Numbered from the stretch's first letter, positions 12,011 to 24,209 are shown. The stretch is DNA of 64,000 nucleotides from Zopfochytrium polystomum (GCA_025765615.1 JAIVFJ010000147.1:62001-126000); one strand, 5' to 3'. Translations and numbers: made by a program. Notes: generated by a model from the letters alone, not told the origin.

Positions 12011-13572
12011 AAAAGCAAACAAAAAAAAAGAAAGACGGAGAGGCCAGCCACTTCCCTCTCCCCTCGAAAGCTTCACCACCAACTGGAACAAAACTCGCCT
12101 CTAGCTTCTTTGCACAGAGAGGCGGGGGTTTTTTCATGTTTGCCATGGACCCCCCCTTTAGACTGCCTGCCCTCTCCGCCCTTCAACACCTCTTTTCAAC
12201 CCTTCCACATGTTTTCGCTCGGTACTCTCAATGCCCCTGATTGGTACTTTTCTACTTACGGCAACCCTCGCTAAGCTCGCTCTTCTTTCGCTTGTGCTGT
12301 ATGCGTCCTGAAAGAGAACACCCGCACCCCACCTCCTGCCACTGTCTGATTCCTGCAGTCGCTTTCCTTCGAAGGTTCGATCCAGGACTCTCCAGCCCAC
12401 CCTTTCTTAAAACTAATCACCACTCCTCCCCCGCCCAACCACCATAAAAGCTTTGATCGTTGAAAAGCCGTCACCCACACTTTCCCTTTCTCACTTTTTC
12501 TTTTTTCTTTCTCGTAATGTCAGTGCCTCTTCGCCCTTCCCCCCACACCATTTCTTTCCAATCAGCGGGGATCAGAAGTACCTCATTTTCCACTCCCTCC
12601 CCAAAAAAAGAAAAAACACAATAAAGAAAGATTTGTTGCAATGGTGCGAAGCAGTTGAAAATGATATGTACGCTTACGCGGCACTGCGCTGGCTCTTTTT
12701 TCGTGCATGAGATGAATCATTGCTTTGCTGTAATCGCTGTGTAAGTGGGAGGCAGAAGAAAAGAAGGAAACAAACGAAATCGATCCACCAAATCGTGAAT
12801 GCCTGCAACGTGCCACAATGAAGATCCCTCTTCAACTCCGAACGAGAAGCTTCATGCAAACCACTTTTCGTCCAGAACAAACTTCAGAAGGTTAAGGTTA
12901 CGCCGAGAGCAAGTGGAACGGCGCCAGCGATTTTTTTTTTTTTTTTTTTACGAGATCGCCTTCCGTCCGCCCGCCTTCGTCTCCCCACGCACCATCGATA
13001 CCTGATGCCCGGAACCCTGAGGGAGGCTCCTTGGCGCAATTCATGAAGGACAACGTTGCTGACGTCCACGTCCGCTACGTCTACCGCATTGCCGTTGGAC
13101 GGCCGTCTTCCCCCACGCGTGGAGTCGTCGCCTACCCGTCTTTGGGGATGAAATAATAACGATCTTCCCAGCCTGCTTTCTCAGAGTTTCAAGCGTGACG
13201 GTGCTTAGAGGTGGTTTTGATCCACAGTCTGGGTAGACCACATCAGTGTGCTTCACTCTCGCAATTTGATAGGAATGATTGCAGGAGCTTGACAGGGAGC
13301 CTTGTGTCTCTGACTGGCGCGAATGAATGAATGGTGGTGAAAATTTTATGGGGGCACGGGGGCAAAATATAAGGCCGTTGTTAGGCTCAGACCATGACTG
13401 GTGCGATTAGGATTCTTACAGTCTGCGCGCAACGGGGCGTCCCGTCGTATTGTTTTTTTCACGACCTGCGCTGCTGGGTTTTTCCTGCGCGGTTAGCACG
13501 CGCGACGCAGCCCCACTTCTTTCGAATCTGCTGCCTGTGGGTTGGGTCTGGTCGAGTGAGTGTCTGACCCCA

Positions 13573-13603
<31 letters not shown>

Positions 13604-13786
13604 TGTGTGTGTGGTCCGTCACACACATCATGGCGATTGCAAATACAGTTGCAACAGTCAGAATAAAACCAAAAAAGGAGAATTTTTTTCTTCTTTTATC
13701 TTCCACTTTTCTTCTCTTTTTTTTCCCATTTTTTTTTTCTTTTTGTTCTTTTATTTCGTTTTCCTCGGGAGCCCCTCGCCGCCCCA
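12011..13786. other. Intergenic region with unassigned coding-like fragment
   Basis: The start is the amidase 3' flank. Around 13005-13155 a plus-strand frame reads GGSLAQFMKDNVADVHVRYV, which looks protein-like and sits in locally higher GC, but it has no start or splice support and I do not recognise it. The rest is T-rich and microsatellite sequence leading to the next gene. Confidence 0.35.
13573..13612. repeat. (GT)n microsatellite
   Basis: About 20 GT units with one TT interruption, roughly 175-215 nt upstream of the methyltransferase start. Confidence 0.85.
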
Positions 13787-16700
13787 ATGGCCGAAGAAGG
13801 AAAGGGCGAGCAGCACCGCGTCGTCGTCGTCGTCGGCGACGACGGCGGCGGCGGCGGTGCCCGTACCACTAGTGGGAAGAGCGTCAGCGCCGAAGAAGGC
13901 TTCGGCGGCGGCGGCGGTCGCGAGCGTGCTCCTCCTCATCCGGACCCGCGCCAGCAACTGCAACTGCAACAGCAACAGCAACAGCAGCAGCAGCAGCAGC
14001 AGCTTCCCCTCCGCTTCCGCCACCCCATCGCCACTTCCATCACCGCCACAACAACCCACCACCACCACCATACTCCTCCTCCTCCTCCGTTCGTCTCGCC
14101 CGCCGCTGCTGCTGCTGCTGCTGCCGCGCGCCAGCAGACGTTTGAAACAACAAACAACGACGAACCCTCCTCCGCCGACGTCACCGCTCCATATGCGTCA
14201 TCCTCGTCTTACTACTCTTCCTCTTCGTCATCTTCATCGTCGTCGTCGTCATCATCCAAGTACGACAACAACAACAACGACAGCGAGAACGACAAGGACG
14301 GCCGCGGCGGCGGCGGCGGTGGCCGCCGCAGCAGCACCAGCAGCGACGCCTCGTCGCCCGCGCTAACGACGACAACATCCGCAGCACCGACGGCGACGGC
14401 GGCGACCACGCCGACGGGAAGCAGCGGCAGCGGCAGCGGCGGCAGCGGCGGCAGCGGCCGAGGAGGAGGCAGCAGGGGCGGCAGCAGCAGCAGTAGCGGC
14501 AGCCCGACCCGCGGCCGCACGCCCCGCATGACGGTCGTGCGCGAAACCGCCGCCGCGTGGTCGCCCGCGCTGGCCGCCGCGGCGGACCCCGCCGCCGCCG
14601 CCGCAGACCCCGATCCGTCGGCGTCGTCGTCGCGGAACCGCCGCAGGGCGCCGCCCCGCGGCGGCGGCGGCGGCGGCGGCATCGGCGCGAGACCCCCAGG
14701 GCAGCAAGCAGCTGCGGCGCACGTTCTCCCGCACCTCCTCCCCTTCACGCCCGTCCCGACCCCCGGGGGCGCGCCGGTCCCCGCGACCCCGAGCCTCCCG
14801 GCCGTCCCGCCGTCGTCGTCGCTGTCGTCGACGTTATTGCCGTCGGCGTCGACACCGACGACGACGACGACGCATCCATCTGCGGCGGCGGCGATTCGCG
14901 GTGGGGAAAAGACCGCGGTCCGGCCGCGCAGCCGCAGCCGCACGGGCACGGACCTCGAGCGGCCGCTGCGGCGCACGGATTTCCACGAGGCGGCCGACTC
15001 GCTGTACGTGCTGCCGGCCAACTTTGAGGGCGAGATGAACAGGCTGAACGTGCAGGTAGGTTTCGTGTGTGTCTGCGTGTGTGTGTGTGTGTGTGTGAGT
15101 GTGTGTGTGTTTGGGACATGCAGTGTGAGCGCGGTGTGGGGGTGCGATAGGGTGGTGCAGGGGGTGTGTGTCTGTGTCGTTCGCGGATGCCGACATGGCG
15201 CAGGCAGGGAGGGTTACAGGCAGCCTTTTTCTTGTCCCATCCTCCCTCCTGTCTCTGTCGATGTTTCTCTGTTCCTGTCCCTTTCCTTGTCCCCGACGTG
15301 CAAAAGTGCGCGCATTGCACAGCGCCACACCACACAGGGAAATTTCCCTCTTTTTTTGGGGATATGATTGATTGATTGGGGCTCCATGTCGTCACGTCCC
15401 CCACACGTCACTCGTGTCACTTCACACACGTCACACCTTTTCGCACCTCACTCAACTTTGAAACCGCCCCAACACCCCCACACCACCACCACCACACACG
15501 CAGCACGTCCTCTTCCGCACGACGTCGGGCGCGCTCTTCCACTCGGACGCCGCAAAGGCGCTGCTCGCGCCCGCCGCTGCCGCTGCGGCGGCCGCTCAAC
15601 CGACTGCGACCGGCACGCCGTCGACGACGACCGACCAACAGCTCCCCCGCGGCGGCGGCGGCGGCCGCCGCCGCCTGCGCGTGCTGGACATGGGCGCCGG
15701 CCCGCGCTTCAGCTGGACCGCCGACATGGCGCGCGCCCACCCGCTCGCAGACTTTGTCGCCGCCGTTGAGTTTTTTCTTTTTCGTTTTCTCTTCTTTTTC
15801 TTTTTTTGTTCTCCTTGGCAACCAACGCTCTAACAAAAACAAACAAACAAAAATGAACGAACGAACGTACAAACAAACAAACAAACAAACAAACAATCAA
15901 TCAATCAATCAATCAAATACAAACAACGAACGCGCACACACAGGACGTTGCGCCGTTCGACGCCGCCGCCGCCGTCCCCGCCAACGTGTCGCTCGCGACG
16001 GAGAACGTGCTCAAGGGAACGTCGTGTGCGTGTTGTTGTTGTGTTGTGTTTGTTTGTTTTTTTTTGTTTGTTTTTTTTCTAAATTCAAAACCTCACCGCC
16101 CCCACACACACACGCACTGGAAAAAAAAAAAACAACACACAGTCCCCGACGGACACTTTGACTTTGTCTTTCAGGTATCCCCCCATTTTTTTTTCTCACC
16201 TTCCACAAACCTTATCATCCACTGCCCCCTAACACAAACACAAAAAAAAAAAAACCAAAAAACCAAAACAAAAAAAACCCGAAAACAAAACCCATCAAAA
16301 AACAACACAAAAAACAAATAGCGCCTGTTCATCGCGTCCATCCCCGTCCCGCGCTGGCCCGACGTCATCCGCGAGCTCGCCCGCGTAACGCGCCCTGGCG
16401 GCGTCGTCGAGCTGGTCGAGGTGCGTAGCCGTAGTGTGTTGTGTAGTGTGAAGAGTGCGTGTGTGCTTGATCTTTTTGAACGCTTTCTTTTTGACACGCG
16501 CGCACGCTCGGTCGCGGACAACTAATGTCTCTCTCAAACATCTCAAACAACAACAACAAAAATCCAACACAAAAACAACAGTCGTGCCTGACGGTCGGCA
16601 GACCAGGCGAAAAGGGCGAGATGTACAACGCCGGACGTGAGTGTGTTTTGGGCGGTTTTTTTTTGTTTTTGCTCCCTTTTTCCTTTTCAAGAGGGGATAG

Positions 16701-17498
16701 CTCGCTGACGAACCACCAAACCTTTCATACAAAAAAAAAAAAAACAAAAAAAAAAACGAACTAACAAAAAACGAAATACGCGAAGTCGTCGAGGCGTTCT
16801 CGGCGCGCGGTCTTGACCCCGAGGCTGGTGAGTGGAAAAGGAGAAAGACCTAGAAAGGAGTTGGGGGAGTAGAGTGAGTGAGTGAGTGAGTGAGAGCGAC
16901 TGTGTGTGTGTGGTGTGAATGCGTGCACCGTGCCTTCCACAAACCGGTAAACGTAAAAAAAAAAACACACACACACACACACACACACTAGGCGTCCACA
17001 TCGAAGAGTACGCCCGCGCCGCAGACTGCCTTGACGACATCCAGAGCGGCCAGTTCTCTCTGCCCGTGAGCTTCTTCTTTGTCTCCTTTCTCTCTCTCTC
17101 ATTTTTTTTTGGTCGTGTCTTCCTGAAAACCCCCCCCCCCAAAAAAAAAGGTCGGCTGGAACGGCGCCATCGGCACCCTCGCCCACTTTTGCGTGCGCCA
17201 GTCCTTCGCCGGCCTCGCCCCTTTCCTCTCCGCCGCCTTCGCCATGGACGCCTCGCAGTACGCCGCCTTCACCGCCGACTTCCTCGACGAGTGCGTCGCC
17301 AGCAAGTCCTTTTTCAACATCTACTGGACCGCAGGGAGGGTCCGTCCTCGTGCTGGCGCTGGTGGTCCTGGTGGTGCGGAAAAGGGGGAGGAGAAGGCGG
17401 TGGGAGAGGAGGAGGAGGGGAAGGGGAAGGAGAAGGGGGGGCAGGGAGCGAGTGCCACGCGGGAGGGAGAGGCAGCGGAGAGTCGGAAGGAAGAGTGA
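13787..17498 (+). CDS. UMTA/LaeA-like SAM-dependent methyltransferase
   Basis: Nine exons (13787-15055, 15504-15764, 15944-16025, 16143-16174, 16322-16420, 16582-16636, 16786-16827, 16992-17065, 17151-17498) stay in frame for 753 residues. The catalytic part begins with FHEAADSLYVLPANFEGEMN at the end of exon 1. It continues with motif I at about 483-490 (RVLDMGAG), an acidic motif II (FVAADVAPFD), then FPDGHFDFVFQ and WPDVIRELARVTRPGGVVEL. This order is typical of fungal class I methyltransferases of the UMTA type. Odd points: motif I reads GAGPRFSW, lacking the usual third glycine; about 400 N-terminal residues are low complexity (polyGln, polySer, polyGly); and the last about 50 residues (Gly/Glu/Lys-rich) may be read-through past an unrecognised last splice. 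Introns 1-8 have G/T-rich 5' halves and A/C-rich 3' halves. Substrate unknown. Confidence 0.75.
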
Positions 17499-17753
17499 AG
17501 GAGCGAGTGGGGGAGTCCCCCGGAAACAAAGGAAAAAAGAAAAAGCAGAAACAAGAAAATAAGGGGAGAGGATCGAGTGCCCCCAGTGGTAAGTTTTTTT
17601 TTTTACAGTCAGTGGTGTCAACGGAAAATCGCAAGATGGGCTTGGGACAGAATCTGTTCGAGAATCTTTTCGCAACGCTCCGGTTCGGAGGCTGCGGCCC
17701 GGCCACAAAAAAAATAAAAAAAGAAAAGAAAAATATCACAGTTTCTGTTGGAA

Positions 17754-18286
17754 TAGGGGTTGTCAAACCCCTTCCCTGCACGGACTGGTTTAAAACGAAA
17801 TGGATTCCGCTTTGCACTGTTTTTTTATTTCGTTTCCAACGAAATGAAAGTTGGTGGTCAAACCTGGCCAGGAAGCGGAAGAGGAAGAGCCAGGCAGCCA
17901 CAAGACAGATGGTGGGGCCGACAGACCGTAGGGGACAGAGCCAGGAAAAGTAAGAGGGCGCAAACAGATAGACAAACAAAAGACCGATTAGGGTGGAGAC
18001 AGAGAGAGAGGACGAGAGGCAGACTGACAGACAAACCACAAGATTTTCCGTGTGCGGCAACCTTCCAAAAATGGGAAACTGCAAAACTTGATAAAAAATT
18101 TGAGTGTTCTGTTTCCAACGCTGGTTTGCAACGAAAGTCTTTCCAACGAAAGCTCCTCGCGAGGAGCTTTCTGCAAAAGAAACGTTTTGATGGGTCCAAA
18201 AGGCAGTTTGCAATGGTGGCGGAAAAATTGTGCAACGTTTTGTTTGTCTGTTCCCAACAAAAAAGTGGGGGGTTTGACAACCCCTA
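17754..18286. mobile_element. Non-autonomous DNA transposon with 16-bp TIRs and TA flanks
   Basis: GGGGTTGTCAAACCCC at 756-771 past 17 kb (17756-17771) is matched by its exact reverse complement at 18269-18284, each flanked by TA (17754-17755 and 18285-18286). The interior has no transposase frame. It contains repeated short motifs around TTTCCAACG and a perfect 24-bp palindrome. The TA duplication and length fit a Tc1/mariner-type MITE; assignment rests on the ends alone. Confidence 0.6.
18148..18171. repeat. Perfect 24-bp palindrome
   Basis: The half-site GAAAGCTCCTCG is followed immediately by its reverse complement with no spacer. It lies inside the TIR element and could form a cruciform or be a dyad binding site. 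Confidence 0.9.
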
Positions 18287-18311
18287 ATATGCCCCCACGC
18301 AATTATTCAGT

Positions 18312-19090
18312 GTGAAAGAAAATGAAGAAAAAGTTGATTGCAGACCTGACTTGTCGCCTGACCTCCGCCCCACCACGCCGCTACAGCAAGCTCCAACCAT
18401 TGTCGGCTGGGCCTGGGGACCCGGATTTCAACACCTTACTAGGAGAATTCTTCAGAGCAAGAAGACGACGCCCAGCGAACCCCACCAGACGACGACCGCA
18501 AGCAGCACCGTCCCAGCCGCCGTTGCCGCCGACAACAATGTGACAGACCCAGCTGCCGCTGCTGCAGCTGGAGCCGCCGCCGCCGGGCCTTTGCCCAACT
18601 GCGCGCCAAATGTGATTTGTCTTGTTCAAGGCATCAACGCCCACATCGCCCTCCAGCAGCAGGAACGTCGCCGCCGTCGACCTGGCGGCGTTCGCGCAGG
18701 CCAAGGCGAACCTGCTGACCGTGTTCAACTCTGCCGTGATTGTGCGCATGAACAATCAGAACCTCGTGCCGTCTGACAACGCAGCTGTCACCGGGCTGGC
18801 CATGCTCGCGCAGACCCAGGCGGGTATTGGCGTTGGTGACGGGTTTGATGGGGACGCCTGCGACGGATTTGCCGAATTTGGTCATGCTGCAGATGAAGTT
18901 TTCGGGCGGGATTACGAGGAACCAGGCGACCCTTGCGGCGGCCATGAGCGCGTGCGCGCTAGTCAACAACGCGCAGCTGCAGTGCTCGCCGCAGGTGATG
19001 GCGCTCGCGCAGGGCATCTTGAACAACATTGCGATCCAGAACCTGGAGCTGCAACTGGTGGGGCAGGTGCAGACGGTGCTGCGGTGGCCC
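18312..19090 (+). pseudogene. Broken gene for a helical repeat protein, unknown
   Basis: Three plus-strand frames succeed one another without splice signals. The first (to about 18655) contains NCAPNVICLVQGINAHIALQ. The second (about 18655-18835) reads AAVDLAAFAQAKANLLTVF and NNQNLVPSDNAAVTGLAML. The third (about 18827-19090) reads TDLPNLVMLQMKFSGGITRN and CSPQVMALAQGILNNIAIQN. The first and third share a Cys-x-Pro-x-Val pattern followed by Leu-x-Gln-Gly-Ile and Ile-Ala-x-Gln about 130 residues apart, so the ancestor probably had a repeated alpha-helical module. Two frameshifts are needed, so I treat it as broken. I do not recognise the family. Confidence 0.4.
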
Positions 19091-19139
19091 GCCGAAATAC
19101 CCGCACAGCCACGCCTGCAGTGCCCGCGCTGCTACAACC

Positions 19140-22100
19140 TCAGCACAGGCCGTGGGTCGATCTGCGTGCACAGCAGGCAGAAGGGTGTGTGCCCCGTGTG
19201 TCGCAGGCTACGCGCGGCGGCAGTGCAGCGGCGCAGAGGGGAGCCCGCGGTGGTGGTGGTTGGGGATCCTACTGGGGCGGGTTTGACAGGACCGGCGATC
19301 GCAAACCCGCTCTTGATCGAGGCGTTGCTGGCGCGCTCCGGCGGGGTTCGCACTCGTTGTGTGAGAGCGATCCATCCCATTGCGAGCGCAGAACTGAAGC
19401 CAGCAATCTTGCCGACTTCAAGAATTGAAACCGTTGACCGCTATTCCCACCAAGCCCCCAACTGCCATACATACACTGAAGGTCTACTTTCCACCAACGA
19501 CTGCCCCAATTCGGTGATTCACGTCTGGCACACTGGCACCAGCACCGCACAGCAGGCGGCGCCAGGCGGCCGCCCCCAGTGAACTCTCTGATCGAATGGA
19601 GGGGACCCCCACTCACGCATGACTGTGCTGGGAGACTCAATTGCCTTCATGGGCCGCGGTGTTGCGGTTTTGGCCGCCGTGGATGTTCCTCTGCTGCCCA
19701 CGGACCAGCGCTATCTGCTGCTTGAGCACCATGGCTGGCACGTGGCAGTGGGCTTGACCTGAACCACTGGCAGGATCAGAGCAGACTTGACTGCGAGCTG
19801 CCAACTACCTCTATCGCAGAAACAGTCACAAGTCTCACAACAACAACACGTGGCGGCAGGCTCCATAATTGGTTCATTCCATCACCGTGCCCACATTTGA
19901 CTCTGCAGACCGAACCTACAAGGCCCGCAGCGGCCTCATAATGGGCCGCAACGATCTACCCTGACACCAACCCCCGATGTCGCCCCTCACATTGTTGTCA
20001 TCGTCGTTGTCTCCAGCCTCCCAGCCTCAGTTTCTGCCCTTTCAACATCCTCGCCAGCCACGAACTCTGATGCATCGACGCTGGCCGCAGGAGTCTGCTG
20101 AACTATTCAAACTTTCGTTGGGACTCGCTGAAGATTGGAGCTGCTTGCTGTGCAATCACACCCAACAATGACGGCAAAGACTGATCTGCACAACAATGAC
20201 AGCAGTGACATCATTTGTGACGATGAGTGACTGACAGCCTGATCTGGAACAATATCTTGCCAATCTTTGAGACACTCACACTCATGCCTGCAGATAGAGA
20301 ACTGATGCAATCCAATTGACTGTGACAAGAGAAGAGATTTCAATATAAGCTTTCATGACTGCTTCCTTTACCTCTCTCTCACCACACATTCAAACCTCTA
20401 GGTCACGACGTAACCCCCACTACCAAATGTGACGTTGGTGCAGCACTGCCATAGGCTGCAGCCTCGCAACAGCAGCGAAACAAACCAGCTGTTTGCCACC
20501 TCACACATCTGTACATCCACAACTGCAGCCAATGATTGAACACTTCAGCCCCACCAATCACTATCAATGGATGAACTATGCGGTCCAGTTCCAAGACCTA
20601 TGATCTTCACTATGAACCGCTGAACCTGAATATTCACAAGTGCGCTTACCTGTAACATTAATTCCCTAGCACAATCAGGTGGCCTAAGCAAGCCTCACCA
20701 CTTCACGGTGTCAATGCACACATGGGACATTGTTGTCTCCTGCACTCAGCCCACTTTCAATCGTGTCACCCACGTTATCACTTGGCTGCATCACGATCTG
20801 GGGGGGGACATTGTGGACTTTGTGCAGTCTGGGCTGCTTCAGACAAATTCAGCCAGCATGGCTTCGACACCAGCTGTGTCCTTGCACTTTCACAACCAGG
20901 ACATGGAAAAGTTGCGACAGACTCACAGATTTGGGAAGTAGATTCACTTTTACCACCATCTTGCTTTGCTCAGTCACAACTCTCACTCTTCTTAAGTCAT
21001 TCTTTTGCAGTTTGGCAGCACCACTGTGGATGGAAATGCAGTTGCTGCAGTGTCATGTATTCCAAGACATAATCATTTCCTGCTCAAGCGCATGGCTGTG
21101 AGCGTGCCCCAGTGCACTGGCAAACAAGAGGACAGTGGGTTTATCTCCAGCACTGATCCCTATGGCCTGCTTTGCTTGAAGTGTCATTTTACATGGCGGA
21201 TCCCAATCTGGAGTGAGCTTCCATTGCCTCAGTCTTGCCAACACAAGCCACCTTGCTGCCGAACTGCGATCCAGTCTGGTGTAAAATCAGTTGACACTGC
21301 CCTCACCTGCCACTCTCAACCAGCAGCAGCAACCGTGCTAAGGAATTCTAAATTGCTGCTACCTCCATGTTCGACAGCTGCCAACATTAACCCCACTCCT
21401 TCTGGCGCATAAACCTTATGATTGTGCTTGTCTGAACGTGTGCCAGTGGAGGCTGTTGCACCATCTGAAGTCAACCCAATTTGGTGGATCTGAAATAGCA
21501 CTCTGCTTTGTTCCTGTTGCTGGCATTAATCAATTAAGCCAAGCCCACTCATTGACCTTGAGAAAACTTGTCTGATTGATATGTACCTAACCTGCCACCT
21601 CTGGTCCTGACAATCCAACAGTGATGCAGTTGAGCTCCTAAAAGCACAACAGAACTGAAATCATATTTCTTTGAGGAGAGAAAACCACCTTGGAACTTGA
21701 GATCAACATGAATTCCCTGCACATTTGAAGTCATCTGTACTTGAAGTTGAAACACTTCACTCCTATGAAGTCTCTGTGTGCCATCCTCATGGACAGTTAA
21801 AGTAAGTTCTATCACCCGCGTTCTAATCTCTTTCAGGTCCTGTCTCAACAGCTGAACTTGTGAACTGTTCTAACCTTAGCCTTGGGTTGGCCACCCTTGG
21901 AGAAGGATTGGACTACAGTCTCCATTGTTCACTGTGAGACCTGAGACTAGATTGACCTTTCACCCAAAGTTTTCATGCTAAGTGAATGTTTTGAATGTTA
22001 ATTATGGTTTCATATGAGCATTGACGATACTTGAAGCAAGTAAGTTCAAGTAGTCTAACCCGCTTCAGCTGCATGTTCCCTGCCTAAGGGGGAGAGCATG

Positions 22101-23000
22101 CGTGACAACCAGGAAACATGCAACTTCTCCATTTACAACTGTTCAATTATGTGATTATGTGGCTACCTGAAGTTCCTGGTGATTGAGCCTTGCTTGTCGT
22201 AGTGCCACAGTGCCATAGTGCCACTTGGGCGCCAGCATCTGCTCTGAGTGAAGCCCCTCTTGTTGTGGAAGGCCGATGCCCTCAGACAGATTGATCCCTT
22301 TTGGAGTACAGACTACAGGCTTTGTCAAGAGTTGAATAGCCATGGGATCTGAACAGCCCTGGCAGATATAACAGAGCAAATCACCAGAGACTCAGGTTCC
22401 CTCAACACTGACACCTGAAAGACCTATTGCCCTCAACAGCAGCAGTCTCAAACGTCATCGACAGCAACTTCAACCACAACTCATGTGTCCCAACTTCCAC
22501 CCCACCAGCTCTCTTCTGCTTCAGCCTCAACAACACCACTTCGACTTTGGAACCATCAGACAAACAACACCCTGCAGGCAACTGGGATCTCCCTCACAAT
22601 TCCCAGGAGCCAGACCTCAATACCAGGCTCAGAATTCTTCAACATTTTTCAGTAAGCTTTCTTTCAATTCCAAGAACTAACTGTATTTCGTTTCTTCCTC
22701 CCTTTTCCTCTTTCCTTAAACTACAAAACCACAAAGTATGTTAGGTGTCTGCCTGTCTGATCCCACTCACCATCACACTGCCAGGGAGCCCCAGCACCAG
22801 CCACTGCCAATGGCCCAGAGACCTTTCCGCCCAGCGACGCAAGGGGCAGTAGGCCCAGCGATCTGGAGAACTTGCCCAGGTCCAGCACAGAGGCTCATCA
22901 GCAGGCAGGCTGGAATGGTGAGGGCCCTGCTTGGGGGCGCCCTGCGTTGCCAGATGTCTTGACTTCTCTATCCGCAAGGGTACTGACAGGCCCAGTGGTG
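19140..23000. other. CpG-poor repeat-derived block, no gene
   Basis: The first few hundred bases are still GC-rich and fade into CpG-poor sequence. No frame longer than about 135 codons and none with recognisable motifs. A purine tract TAAGGGGGAG near 22085 resembles the copia polypurine tracts at 8962 and 24106 but is not followed by TGTT. The block is most simply the decayed upstream part of one or more retroelements. Confidence 0.4.
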
Positions 23001-24117
23001 ATGTTGACCCCACTGCATCAGGCGAAGTGCTACCTGCTGGCTGTGCCCCTGTTACGGAAGATGTGTCATTTGGGTGTGGACCTGACAAGGCTTTCAGACA
23101 TCAAGTTCTTTGCAACCACCAGCTTCCAACATGACTGCCATCAAGAGGTCTACAGTTCAACCATCATCTGAACACCAGATTACACAGCAAACCTACAGCC
23201 TCACAAGGGAGCAGCATTCTCAGCTTACAGCTTTACCATTTGACTTCAGCCACTGCACCCAGCAACATCACCTACAATATCAGCCCAGGAGCTCAGTAGC
23301 AGGGGGAGCAGTTGACTCAGAGTTGTTGTGTCCATCAGCAGATTCAGCAGATGTCAGCAGCAGAGTAGATCGCCTTCAGTGAACTCAGTCAGGAGCTTGA
23401 GCCATCATCAACCTTCACCTGTCACGAGATGTCCCTCAAGCTGCCACTGACCTGACTGCATACAAGGACAACACACCAACAATTCACATAACAGTAATGG
23501 ATATCCAAACAAGCCACTTCAAGCACACTTTGCTACATTGGGTCAGACTGCCACCACGTCTGGTCACTTGTGGAGGAAAGACTTGTGCAAGGACTGGACA
23601 TGGATAGAATGCAGCGTATGGTATTGCATGAAGAGGTTGAACGGCGTACAAGGGTAGAAGTGGGTTGGGCCCAGGTGGGGCATTGGGTAAACTTGCTTCC
23701 CATTTCTCCGCTTTGGGCATTCACATCTTTCTTCCACACCCCTTTTGAAGTCCTCTCCTCAGCAGCCTTAACCATCCCAGATATTCTCCTTTCATTTCCC
23801 TGCCACGGTTTTCCCAGATTGGCCAATCAGTTTGGGTTTTTCATCTGAGCAGGGCTTTACGCTCTCTTCCCCATTTTTTTTTTTGTTTTTTATTGTTCCA
23901 GCCCCAGAGGGGCTGGCGGGAAGAGAAAGAGCCATCAACAGTGAACTGTAATGGACTACGTCCAGGTATCACCTCAGCAAACCCACCCCATCGGACTTAC
24001 AGGGTCGTCAGGCATCTCCACCGCACATAAAGCCACAATGATCAAAGGAGCTTCCCCAGTTTCTTAACTTTGAAGGATTTTCTCGAAGTTTACGAAGGGC
24101 GCGTGTGCAAGGGGGAG
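23001..24117 (+). mobile_element. Ty1/copia 3' region relic (second copy)
   Basis: Nucleotide strings match the 3' end of the relic at 8.5-8.97 kb in the same order: a CAGCAGCAGAGTA.AT.GCCTTCAG-type RNase H end near 23355, CTCTCCTCAGCAG near 23753, TTTTCCCAGAT near 23811, then the polypurine tract at 24106. Frames are closed by many stops. The 5' extent is unknown. Confidence 0.5.
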
Positions 24118-24121
24118 TGTT
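24106..24121 (+). promoter_or_regulatory. Polypurine tract and start of 3' LTR (copia relic 2)
   Basis: TGCAAGGGGGAGTGTT, identical over 16 bases to 8962-8977, with the LTR beginning at TGTT (24118). The sequence after the junction differs from the first copy, so the LTRs are old or of different subfamilies. Confidence 0.55.
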
Positions 24122-24151
24122 CGCCGTCACTAAACATCCAGTGGCCAACGT

Positions 24152-24209
24152 ATTCTGGGTTGTTCAGGAGGTACTCTTCTATTCTGGGTTGTTCAGGAGG
24201 TACTCTTCA
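24152..24209. repeat. Tandem duplication of a 29-bp unit
   Basis: The unit beginning ATTCTGGGTTGTTCAGGAGG occurs at 24152-24180 and again at 24181-24209, differing only at the last base. It lies within the presumed LTR of copia relic 2. Confidence 0.85.

Noticed and set aside
13936..15021. Long minus-strand frames opposite methyltransferase exon 1
   Set aside because: Antisense of CAG/GGC/TCG trinucleotide repeats; low complexity, with the sense strand supported by splicing into motif-bearing exons.
24106..24209. Tandem repeats considered as a CRISPR array
   Set aside because: Only two directly adjacent units without spacers, in a eukaryotic LTR context.
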